Below, one piece after another: positions 45,736 through 56,598 of a stretch of 64,000 nt of DNA; position 1 is the stretch's first letter, and each line of letters begins with the position of its first letter. The notes beneath the pieces were generated by a model, which had not been told where the DNA came from, made no database searches, and worked only from the letters and a program-made list of their open reading frames with translations. Position numbers and translations under genes: made by a program. Source of the DNA: Vesta saturnalis (Eukaryota > Arthropoda > Insecta > Coleoptera > Lampyridae); the NCBI GenBank assembly GCA_036346205.1, contig JARFJB010001495.1, forward strand, positions 333,501 to 397,500, given 5' to 3'.

Positions 45736-47280
45736 TTATACACCTCTCAATTTTGCAATATCAATACTAGACATCGTTTTTTCAAATAGATGACAATTTA
45801 TTGCAAAAATATCAATATCTGTTTCTCTACTTATTAAGTTGTACATAGTACATATTCTATACATAATTGAGTTTGTTGCATAATTGGTTGTTCTCACAGG
45901 TAAATAAAAAGTATTACTGTTTCTCAAGCCAACTTTAGGTATGTTAAAACTGATTAATTGTAGAAGTTCAGGGTTATCAACCAGATTGTTAATGATTTTA
46001 TAAAGATACATTATACCACTATGAACACGCCTTTCTGATAAAGTGGAAATATTGTAACATTTACAAACATTACTATAATTAAATATATCTCTTGCAGGGT
46101 AAACACCGGTAACTTTGAAGCAGACATATTTTCCAAATTTGATTTGAACATTTTCTAATGATTTTATATGGTATTTTTGCCTTGGACACCACACCAACAT
46201 CGCACATTCAAGTATGAGTCTTATTAATGCATAGTACAATTGTACAAGAGTATTTACATTATTAAATGACCGTGAGTAACGTTTAACACACCATAAAACT
46301 TTATTTGCTTTGCTAACAGTGTTACAGATATGCGAGTTAAAATTGAACTTTGTGTCAAATGTAAGTCCCAAGTCAATTATTTCATATCTACGCTGTAGCT
46401 TACTTGTGTTCATGTAATAGTCAAATTCGATAGTTACTTTTCTACTAAAACTAACAACACGACACTTACTTATATTAAGAGATAATCTGTTAGCATCACA
46501 ACACTTAAGAATATTGCCTATATCATGCCGCAGTGACTTACAATCTTGGTAATGTTCGACCCTCAAATATATTTTAAGGCCATTTGCGAAAATTAATTTC
46601 TGTGAATGCTTTACACACTCCATCAAATCATTCACAAAAATTAAAACAGTAAAGGACCTAAATTTTAACCCTGTGGCACTCCAGATGTAGCAACGAAGCT
46701 ATCGGACGTATAGCCGTTACACGAAACATACTGCTGCTTGTTGGTTAAAATAGAATAAATAAACTTTATGACTGAATTACTAAATCCTCTTAGATGCAAT
46801 TTCTTAATTAGTACACCATGATCCACCTTGTAAATAACATCAACTTCGTGACCTTTATTAAAAGCTTCATACACATATTCAATCAAGTTAAGTAGATTAG
46901 ACAACGTTGATCGTTTAGGTAAAAATCCGTGTTGGTAGATACTAATATGACTACAAATAGCGTGAAAGATCCTACTATATAATATAATCTCAAACACTTT
47001 CGCAGTCACGCAAATAATTGACACAGGTCTATAATTTATTATATTAGCACGATCACCTTTTTTAAACACTGGGCATATTCTCGAATTTTTCCATATCGTT
47101 GGAAAGTTATTAGATTGTAATGCTAGATTAAATAGGAACGTAAGAGGCACAATAAAACAATCCGCACAACCTTTTACCACATAATCAGCTAGGTTGTCAG
47201 GTCCAACAGATTTTTTACCTTTACAATCTAAACGTTTCGATAACACTTACAGTTATCTTCGACAGTAGTAATATCTATTA
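45736..47280 (-). pseudogene. Non-LTR reverse transcriptase with both catalytic sites damaged
   Basis: Reading down from 47280: RLDCKGKKSVGPDNLADYVV, FPTIWKNSRICPVFKKGDRA, NIINYRPVSIICVTAKVFEI, QHGFLPKRSTLSNLLNLIEY, EVDVIYKVDHGVLIKKLHLR, TSGVPQG, then (46635-45736) FANGLKIYLRVEHYQD and a long C-terminal region (LSLNISKCRVVSFSRK, YEIIDLGLTFDTKFNFNSHI, ALIRLILECAMLVWCPRQ, STLSERRVHSGIMYLYKIIN). The family pattern is that of jockey/R1-like elements. Motif A (YTDFSKAFD) is deleted between VIY and KVDHG, and motif C FADD reads FANG, so all three catalytic Asp are gone although two long frames (193 and 299 codons) remain open. A stop after GVPQG and a frameshift separate the frames. Confidence 0.85.
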
Positions 47281-47470
47281 ATTTAGAATTAAATTTAATT
47301 TAATTCTATAGTTGGCTTTATACGTTTCTCAAACTATTATATTAATAGCAGGCTGCTGTTTATGTTTTAATTTTTCAACTTTGACAAAATTGTTTTCAAC
47401 ATCTTTAACACTTTTAATAGATATTACTACTGACGAAGATAACTGTAAGTGTTATCGAAACGTTTAGATT
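47281..47470 (+). mobile_element. Inverted 5' piece of the same retrotransposon
   Basis: 47415-47470 is a near-perfect inverted copy (58 of 60 bases over 47415-47474) of 47221-47280, the upstream edge of the RT gene, so this piece is in plus orientation. 47281-47414 would be the sequence upstream of the RT in the element. The arrangement equals a twin-priming 5' inversion with a duplicated junction. Confidence 0.65.
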
Positions 47471-47525
47471 GTATAATTCAAAATACCCCATTAAAGAACC
47501 CAAAAAAGATAAGTATTTTATTATG
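47471..47525. repeat. Right member of the 55-bp inverted pair
   Basis: Inverted match to 45501-45555, starting exactly where the inverted retrotransposon piece ends. Confidence 0.8.
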
Positions 47526-47658
47526 TGTGATAATGGTGAAAGTTTACATTTTCAAATTAACACTTAAGCTTTTAATTTATCTCAGCACAATTCTAATTTA
47601 TATTCAATACTGCACGACGACTAAATTCGCAATTAATCATCTCTGATTGGGTTCCTTT

Positions 47659-47850
47659 TTATATATAAACACGAAAAGATGGAATATTCTGGATGCTGGG
47701 TGACTCATTGCTAGACGACTGAATAGACGATTGATGTTTACCGTGTTGGTTATTTTTAGCATACGGGTAGTTTCTTATCGCGTATGCAGGTGCGTTACAA
47801 TAGTGATATAAATTATAGGCGTACAAAGCAACGAACGGTACAACGTACAA
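47659..47850 (-). other. Possible terminal exon of an unidentified gene
   Basis: On the minus strand a splice-acceptor-like CTGATTTCAG (ending at 47851) is followed by 63 open codons: YVVPFVALYAYNLYHYCNAP, AYAIRNYPYAKNNQHGKHQS, then a Ser/Gln/Asn-rich tail ending FRVYI at TAA (47659). The first 20 residues are hydrophobic and Tyr-rich and could be the end of a membrane segment; the rest would be a polar tail. No family is recognised. Earlier exons, if any, lie at higher coordinates; none was found. Confidence 0.35.
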
Positions 47851-47859
47851 CTGAAATCA

Positions 47860-49560
47860 GAATACGGAATATAATATACCTACTGCATCAAAATAAAAAA
47901 GAAATCTTTGACTGCAGAAACTTAATATGTTCGGATTAATTAAATAAGTATATTAATTATTCAGGGTACCTGCTGAACACATCATCGACACTGTAGCGTC
48001 TCAATGCAAACTTTCGGCAGTCTCCAGTCGGTTGTTTGGTTGGATACTTTTCACGTTTGAAACCAAACCCAAACAAAAAAAAACAGCTCAAACATTTTAG
48101 TTGGTAATGAATACATTCATAACACAATCAAGGTATGATAAAACATGAGTACAGTACTTGCCGCCGTGGTTTAAACATAAACCAAATGTATTTCAATTCA
48201 ATAAAATTGTTAAATTGCTTTGGGAAGGTTTATACGTGTGTGTATCCTTTAGTATGTTTAAAGTGTTAAAAAAAGTTACTATAAAGACAAAAAATTAACA
48301 AGGTTTTGATTTAAAGTTTTATTTACAACAATTAATTTTACGTGATTTACATTTCTTTGTGTCATCTATAAATGTTGGCGCCCTCTGAAACTTGGCGCTT
48401 TACGCATGTGCGTAATTTGCGTAATGGTAAATACGGCACTACTTATATGGTATATTCCATATTCTCCGTAGACTACACAAAAAACGGTTTTAAAAATCGG
48501 GCAATTGAGGATTTTAATACTATACTCTCTAAGCTATAATTGTTAAAATAACTAGTTACAGTAAAATTTATACGTTCAGTAAATTTTATGTACAGATCAA
48601 TGACATTGTTGATGCTACAATAGTAAATTAGTCAATGTTTCAAATGTCTAGCTTACTGATCAAAATTTTCGTATAATTTATTATTTATACTATATAATAA
48701 AACTTTATGCACATTATATATGTAAAAGGCATAACTAGGTTTAAAACTCTACGAGCTCGTTAAAATATAAGTAGGTGTTAGACTTTTTAGTTTAATCAGG
48801 AATTAAAGTCAGATTAGTGTAGGATTAGACTAACAAAAAAATTACGAAACGCAGTGTTTAACCTCCTTTTGTGAATATTTCACGAAGTAAAAAATTAGGT
48901 TAAGTATGATTCTTTCTTAACACGTCTTCAACATTAAAATAAAATTATGATAGCTTTATTAAAACTTGCTTTGTTTCTAGTGATAAAGTCAAACTTAGTT
49001 AAACGTATTTTAAAAAAGGTTCTTTAAATATTCAAATGTGAAAAGTTTAACGAAATCATTAACTTGAATAAATAATTGTTGCAAAGAGAACCTGTTGTAC
49101 AAATATTTCTACTCTCACAAAAAAACTCTGAATTATTAAAATATGGAATACCTACTTAAATTGTCTTATATGCGAACGTAATAGACATCTTATGTTTAAT
49201 TAATTTAATATAAGCGTTTGTCTACTTTCATTTTATGGTTTAGGCCATCCCTATGAATTAATCTATCGATTGAGAATTAATAGTTAAGGAAGTATCCGTT
49301 TAAAAAGAGGGTCGCTACAAGTAATGAATAGGAAAACGTAAAATAAAGATGACGAAGCAACACATTCATCCACATTAAAAAAACATTTTACCAATATTGG
49401 GACCCTGGTCGTATAAAGTATAAAATAAATAATATTTAACTTGCTTAAGCCTGTTACCTACCTAAAGGTAATTCTGGAAATAAAGAATTTCACTCGACCA
49501 TAATAAGTACTGCATTGAACGTATTTTAGTACTGACAGATGATATTCCTCCTGTCCATAA
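47860..49560. other. AT-rich intergenic stretch
   Basis: No gene or repeat recognised. Confidence 0.5.
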
Positions 49561-49564
49561 CAAT

Positions 49565-49701
49565 TTATACAAAAGATGCCTTGATTGCATTGATTAGTGA
49601 AAGGAATGAATCATAATCGCTACTTATTTCAGATTTTGAAGAAAAATTTCCCAACGAATACTGAACCAAATTAAAAAAGCCAACTGGAAAAACTTTCCCA
49701 C
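49565..49701 (-). other. Weak exon-like stretch
   Basis: After a strong pyrimidine tract and AG (CTTTTTTTTTCAG on the minus strand, AG at 49703-49702) an open frame reads GGKVFPVGFFNLVQYSLGNF and ends NAIKASFV at a stop (49565). A last exon starting 'GGK.FP.' is seen in insect odorant receptors, but the rest does not match convincingly, so this is only a hint. Confidence 0.2.
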
Positions 49702-50513
49702 CTGAAAAAAAAAGCAGACGTAAATTATTTTGAAACTGAAAAATGAAATATGAAATCACTTGTATCGATTTATTAATAGTATAATTTTTCAGAAAGCGTG
49801 TATTTTATTCCTATTAAGTTTAAGATACAATATAGATTAATCAAGTAATCATCGACATTGAAACAAAAACGCTTTCTTTTCATTTGACATTAGTTACCTA
49901 AGTGTCACTGTTCAGCATATGTGTAAGCTCAAGAATGAGTGCTTCAAGGTCTTATGAATCACGTTGTTTGTATTTGCCCTTTTTTGTCCGTTTTTAAACA
50001 AACATTTTTACTTTACTTTATTTAGGGATTTTTATGGCGGTTGGTAATGTATTAATTTTAAAAGTGGAAATGTGATCTAGTCGCCTTTTGTTTTATCCAA
50101 ATTTTGTCACGAAAAAGGAAGATAATATTGCATGTTCGTCCCGTGAAATACGTCAAATTACCAAAAATATGGTCACGAATTTGCTCACATCAAAGTTTTC
50201 ACTGAACGCATCCTATTTTCGACACATTTTGTAAGAGTGAAATGCATGACATAATTCCGGATCAAGCTTTGCCAACCTAAAAATTTTTGTAAAATGTTCC
50301 GTGAATTAATGGCTATAATGACGTCGGAGATGATGACATCGCATTTTTAATATGCCTATTAAAGAATCAAAATGAAAGCAATTTACAAAAAATTACATTA
50401 TAACATTTATGTAATTGTAACTCTCTAACTTAAGTACAACCGTTGATTGAATTAAAAAAAGTATACTCCAAATTAGAACCTGCGACCTGATCTTTATGGT
50501 GTAACAACACACA

Positions 50514-50745
50514 GAAGCAGAGGCAGAGGCGAAGGCAGAGGCAGAGGCAGAGGCAGAGGCAGAGGCAGAGACAGAGGCAGATGTAGAGGCAGAGGCAGAG
50601 GCAGAGGCAGAGGCAGAGGTAGAGGCAGAGGCAGATGCAGCGGTAGAGGCAGAGGCAGACAAAGGCACAACGTAGCCACAGTCACAGACACAGAAGCAGA
50701 TGCAGAAAGACGCAGATGCAGGCCCAGACGCAAACAAAGACAAGC
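50514..50745. repeat. (GAGGCA)n hexamer repeat
   Basis: Units AGAGGC repeat about 22 times (50514-50665), then degenerate CACAGA/CAGATG units to about 50745. Open frames on the minus strand (SASA, LPLP) are by-products. Confidence 0.95.
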
Positions 50746-50759
50746 TCAGACGCAGAAGT

Positions 50760-53560
50760 TTTATATAAAAGTATTCTCAACAATACAGTTATTGTTAAAT
50801 GGATTAAAGAATATTAATGAAAGAGATATCGACAATTTCTATAGTTTACTTTTTAACTAAAAATATATTATATAGGTTGAGTTTCTGACTACTTACGTGA
50901 AGATAACGAATTTCAACGGAAACTGTTTTCGTACTTACTAGTCGCACCTCTTAAGTGTGTCTTTATTGTTGTCCTTCTTAACTTTAAATAGTGTTTAAAA
51001 AGACGGAATAATAAGTTTATGCTTCTAAATTTATTTGCCAATTAAGAAACGGGTATACGACTGGATAAATGATTTTCTAAACACAAAAGACGGTTAATTA
51101 AAATAGTAACGTGTTATAACGTTTTATATTACTTTTTAAACGTTGTAGACCTGGCTTCTAGAACCTAAGTCTTAAAGTTAGATTCTAGAATCAGTATCAC
51201 CCTAGCAGACTAAAGTTTTAAAGTAAATAAAAAAAGGGGAAGTTCTTAAGTAGTGGTCTCAAGCTATTCTTTTCTTAAAAAAATTGTTTCCCTTAACCGA
51301 CTACAGTAACAATTGCTTTTTCTGTAGCAATTTATTGGTGCTACTTTTGTGAGCTGCTTTTGCTCACGTTAATTAAAGTTAATTAAAGTAAAGGTTAATT
51401 TGCCTCGGTCTAGCTCAACCGATGTTTGTTGTTACTGGTGTTGACCCGGGTAATTCACACTGAACAATAGATTCCTAAAGGTTTTTTGTATGTATATTAC
51501 TCTTATTTTGTTTATAAAAGCTAAATATTTGCGCTTAAGATTAATATAACTAACATAAAAACGATAAGTAAAAAATAACAAAGTACTTCAGGTAAATAAA
51601 CACAAATAACAGAGAGTATAAGTGATCGGAACCTCTAGCTCCCCCAGGTTGTCGGTCGGTGGTTCAGGATTCTCTGGGTGGGCGCCTGTGTTTACTGGTT
51701 GGAGTGGAGTTCGCCCGGCAACTTCTCTCTTTACGTTTTCTGTGAAAATACGGTTAGCGAGATATTTATACACTCATCTTAATCCTAATCCTAATTTATA
51801 TTACAATATAACCGGAAATTTTATTTAGTTTAAAATAAAATTAAAATTGTAAAAACCGGACCTGTCTAATAGCAGATAGTTGGAAATATTTTATACAGTT
51901 AATATAACTGTGTTTATAATAGTTGGCCGGGGATTGCGGTGATAAGATAACGAGGGTAATACTCCCTCTACCTGTTTTTACGGTCCAACAGGAAATGAAG
52001 GGATTATTTTCGCTTTATTTGTTTTACAAAGAATACAAGTTTAATTGTATAAATGCAAGTTTTATACATCTAACTTTTATGAAAGTAAATTTTAAGGAAA
52101 CTAAATAATATTTACAACGTTTTTATTAACTAACTATCTATTTACGGTGGGGTATTAATTACGGTGAATTAATATATTTCTAATTACTATTAGTAATTAG
52201 CGGAAGTTTTAGTAAAACAAAATTGGTGGTGTTTAAGAGTTATTAAACTCTTTGAAATTAATACAAACGGTCTTGCTTTGAGTACACTGGGTGCGGGCTT
52301 GCTTAATGCGGTGGTCACTTGGACGCCTTTACCCGGGTCGGCGTTAATAACAATACGTTTTTTAACCCTTCCGGAACGTTTTAGGTTAATGATTATCAGG
52401 GACAGGATAAACTAAGTGTTTTACAGATGCGGGATTATGGAAGGACGATTCCTTCGATAATTCTAGATTTTCGCGATGTGCGATCAGGATCGAATACTGG
52501 CCCAGGACTTCGTTAGAGAAGTATACAGAATATCACGCGATGGGCGAGAGGATATTAAAGCTGGTTACAGGACTTCTATTAAGAAGTGCTGTTAGAAAAA
52601 CTAATTGTAAGCGGTTTATTACATTTAGCGAGATTGAAACGTAAAACTCACTGTTACGTACTGGGTTCGTAATTTACTAAACTGGGTCTAATTGTGAACG
52701 ACTTGTTGCTTTCAATCTGTCAGCTTCCTGAACTTTGGTTTTTAATTATTTTGCCTGGTGTGGGCGTGTCTGTGAGTCTGTGTACGGTATGTGGGTGGAG
52801 TATCAATTACTAGAATCTGGGAAAATACCTGTTACGCTGTTTAATTAATATCCCGGAGATTGGTAGAATTTAGGCGAGAACTTTTCTATCCAATGGATAA
52901 AAGACCAGATAATATCATACTACTAGTTTGCTTTTCCAAAATTAAAATTGACCAGGTGTCCATTAAATAAAACTAATTTGGCAATTAAGGCTGATGCGAC
53001 AGTCAAGCCCTAACCATCACAGTTGAAGAGGTAGGAAGCGGGAGGTATAAGAAAGCTGGGACCTTATGTTTAGTCTATTTCTTGCTAAGTTGAGACGGAT
53101 CAATGCCTGCTTATATTATATATGCACCGACAGGTCAGTACTCGAAGATCTCGTAATTCGCATAATTCTTTCATTTCGCTATTAGTTGCGATTTTGTTTG
53201 GAAGCTTGCAGGGTGAAAATAAACCAGATTACACTTGCCTAAAAGTGCAAATTATTTATTATACACGCCTTTGTTTTACTTGTCTTTATTATCTTTCATA
53301 CTTTGCCTGACATTGCGTCTTCTTCTAAAGATGAGAATAGATAATAAAGAACCAAAATATCGCCGTGGTAATAAATGTAGGTTGAGGTTAAATACTAAGC
53401 GTGTAACGGTAAACGGGTGGTAGAACGGGATTACAGATAAATTGGCCTTTTTGCCCCGACTAGCCAGCGTATGGGTGTAGGTCAGATGTTAAAAAAAAAT
53501 TACACATCCAGAATAGTAAATCTTACGTAAGTCACAATAGGGGATGGAGACAAAATCAAT
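50760..53560. other. Unassigned stretch, partly GC-richer
   Basis: From about 51600 to 53450 the base composition is less AT-rich than elsewhere, but I find no conserved protein. A minus-strand frame at 51588-51773 includes RTPLQPVNTGAHPENPEPPT and is Pro-rich; no family recognised. It may be leader or internal sequence of an LTR element whose primer-binding site is at 53562-53575. Confidence 0.35.
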
Positions 53561-53561
53561 T

Positions 53562-53575
53562 CGGTTTGGGCGCCA
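53562..53575 (-). promoter_or_regulatory. Candidate retrotransposon primer-binding site
   Basis: On the minus strand ACCAAACATTC is followed by TGGCGCCCAAACCG. An LTR ending in CA, a short spacer and TGGCGCC (start of the complement of a tRNA 3' end, as in Lys-type primers) is the layout of an LTR/primer-binding-site junction. The second LTR was not found. Confidence 0.3.
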
Positions 53576-53599
53576 GAATGTTTGGTAGTCAAAATAAGG

Positions 53600-55810
53600 G
53601 TTGTCGTGCCAAAATTACGAGTACATAGCGTGTCTCAACATACAAAAAACATACGCTTACCTATCCGCAATCAATCCCAGGTGTGCTGGACAGCAACTCA
53701 GCAAACTACCTGAAATCGGGCTTCAAAAAAACACTACACGCTTGTCAAATAAAAGCGTGATAAACACTCAATAACGTTACGTTACTACACCTCAGTTTAA
53801 TAAATTAGGCATTAAATAATAATCAAAACAAAACAACAACAAAAAAAATAAGCTATAGAATGAACTCTAAACTGAATTAATACTCAACTAAAAATCAAAT
53901 ATAATACTAAATATTAAGAACGCTATTACTCAATAAAGCAAAAAAAAACTAACCTCGTTACGTTAAAAACTAAAACACCGGTAACTTGCAATTTGCAAAA
54001 AAAAACTCTTATGTAACACAAAAGGGTTTCCACATAATTAAAACACATTTGTAAAACCTAACAAAACTATAATGAAATAATAATAAAAGGATAAATATAA
54101 ACATACGATAATGCGTATAAACAAAAAAATAAATGCTTAAAAGGCGACAGGATGTCTGATCAGAATACTGCTTTTACGCCAGTCTAAATCGTTTAACCTA
54201 TATTTATAATTCGTGGATAATATACCCACACTACAATAGGGTCGATTGCCCTTTAATACCAAAATAAAAAAGTGTGAAGGCGGAGCGTCAAAACTATAAT
54301 TAATTACGCTAAACAATTTCAAACAACAACTTACTTTAACAAAAAAAAAGTGACCCCCGCTTTCAAACTTTCATAAACACAAAAAAAATAAATCGAAACA
54401 CACAAAAATCTTCAAAATTTTCAATAAAAAAACACAATATTATATTACCTTAAAGGTCTAGAATTACACCTCTTCTGTGTTACAATATAAGTGGAAGGTA
54501 ACCAGGTGGTCGGTTACGGCTATGACGGAAAGGAAATCTCCCTGGTCTGGCAAAATGATGAATGAAATGTTGACTATTGTTCTATGATACACAAACAATT
54601 CTTGGATTGATTCGCGTTAAATTGTTACTGCATAAATTCAAAACTTCTTTTAAAATAAAAATAATTTGAGCGTTCACAATTACTTGATAACTTTTAGCTT
54701 TTAATTGGTTTTATTTCCACTAATAATCCAAAATGTTAATAACTTGATTTAATTAAATATAATTTTTAATATATTGCGAAAGTTTCTTTATCTTTAAATA
54801 CGCTTTGTACGGTAAATAAGAGGCACTTGGAAGAACGATGATTTTAAAATCCGCAGAGGCGATATGAACCAAAGAGGTCACTGAAGCACTATACAACACG
54901 ACGATGTCCTCTAGGTAACTTTACGTAAAACCGAAATCGGCACTAGGTATAATCCTTTGGTGATGAACAATTTTAATAAATCCCTTTCACAGGTAATCTT
55001 CAGGAGTAGCTAAACTACCCTTACTACACAAAAAAAGTACGTTCGTTAAACACCACAAGGTCCAAAATTTCAACGTTCTAAACCACCCCTTAAAGCGTAA
55101 CACTAAACGGCAACGTATACTACTCGAAAGCCCGATCAGTTTCAGAATCCCGCAAATTATTCACAAAAATCCATCTTTGAATTTTTAATCCCACTACTCA
55201 TAAAAAATCTTATCTACTTTAATTCCACCAATTAAAAAAACGGAAGGGGAAAATAAGGTACCCCGATACACAAATTCGTTTCCGTCCGTAAGGACTCGGT
55301 AAATTTTCCAAAAACTAAACGTCAGCAAGAGTATCCTGTACAGCCTCTCTATGTTTACCTTAAAGTACGAACAATAAGGCCCACATGTAATCTCTATGAC
55401 TCAAAACCAGCATATTCACTAATACACTGAACAACTATACTTAAGCGTCTTTAAGTCGCTAACATGACATCATACACAGATAATTCCACACTATTTATTT
55501 AAATTACTTAATTTTCTATTATATTTTACGGAAATCAAACGAAATGAACCTTAATTAAACGTAGATACCACTATTTACAAATAAACGTTAATCAAACTTC
55601 TATAAACGAGGAATAATAAGGAAAAACAACCTAAATTACAAAAAAAATAATTCACAAACTAAGGATCTAAAGCTCGCCATACACCTACCATCCCTAAAGG
55701 TCGCTACACACGTTAAACAAATTCATCTATAAAACTAAACTAAACAACAACAAAAAATATATATACGGAATCTAACTAAATGCATAAGACTACAAACAAA
55801 ATTACCAAAT
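53600..55810. other. AT-rich stretch, possible LTR
   Basis: If the site at 53562 is real, this would hold a minus-strand LTR ending ACCAAACA at about 53580; a TGTAGCGACC start occurs at 55711. I cannot confirm this because no second LTR is visible. No gene is recognised. Confidence 0.25.
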
Positions 55811-55817
55811 ACGTATA

Positions 55818-55838
55818 CAGGGTGTTCAAAACACCCTG
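55818..55838. repeat. Back-to-back element ends
   Basis: CAGGGTGTT, three bases, AACACCCTG: two Tc1/mariner-type end motifs facing each other with almost nothing between, after TA. Confidence 0.7.
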
Positions 55839-56293
55839 ACAAGCGACTAAAGAGAAAAAGTTTTCCAACACCAAAAGTTCAAAATAGGGTAAATAGGGTA
55901 TTATACAGGGGTGCATAGAAATTTTATCCTGTTTGGAAAATTTCCGAATTGTGCATATTACGACGCTTATTCAAAATTGATCACTTATTTTAGAGACCAA
56001 TACTAGTGAAAATATCAGAATGTCAGAGAGGACTCGAATTAATAGTTGACACCGGATTATCTGATAATGATGTTGAAATGACGGTGAGCATATAAATATA
56101 TTAAAGCGTTGACTTAACTAACATTCGGTCAGTCACCGATTAAAGTAGATTACTGTACTTTTGTTGAAAATATTGTTCATTAACCATTAAGAGTTTTACC
56201 TGTTTTTAAAGTCAACTGTTGTGTTAAGAGAAGTGAATTAGCTATTATGTAGATTTTATTGCTATTATATTTCACATTGTATTTGTTTATTTA

Positions 56294-56372
56294 TGTTGTT
56301 GAAATAAACTCAAAACCACTAATCTATATTTACATATTTGGGATTAGTGGTTTTGAGTTTATTTCAACAACA
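56294..56372. repeat. Perfect 31-bp inverted repeat with 17-bp loop
   Basis: Arm 56294-56324 (TGTTGTTGAAATAAACTC...) is the exact inverse of 56342-56372. A stable hairpin could form in DNA or RNA. Confidence 0.95.
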
Positions 56373-56598
56373 TTGATCGTATTCCCAAATTTAAGTATGT
56401 ATTTTAACTTTCATACTAAATTGTTTAATTATGTTTGGACAACCGTTTTCCTAAAGTAAATAATTTTGTTTAAGACCTTACCAGAAAATGAAGATAAATG
56501 TACAAAGCGAGCGCTTTTCCAAACGACAGAAAACGATAAAAGGTATGACAATTTATGGATAAAACACAACATTTACTTATCTATTTGTAAACTTTAAG

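Noticed and set aside
49310..49320. GGTCGCTACA as the second LTR start matching 55711
   Set aside because: Similarity stops after about ten bases; the following sequences differ.
50393..50743. SASASA-repeat protein on the minus strand
   Set aside because: By-product of the GAGGCA hexamer repeat.
56488..56542. First exon of the Mutator-like gene
   Set aside because: The ATG and GTATGA donor are present but the exon phase does not join the frame at 56599.
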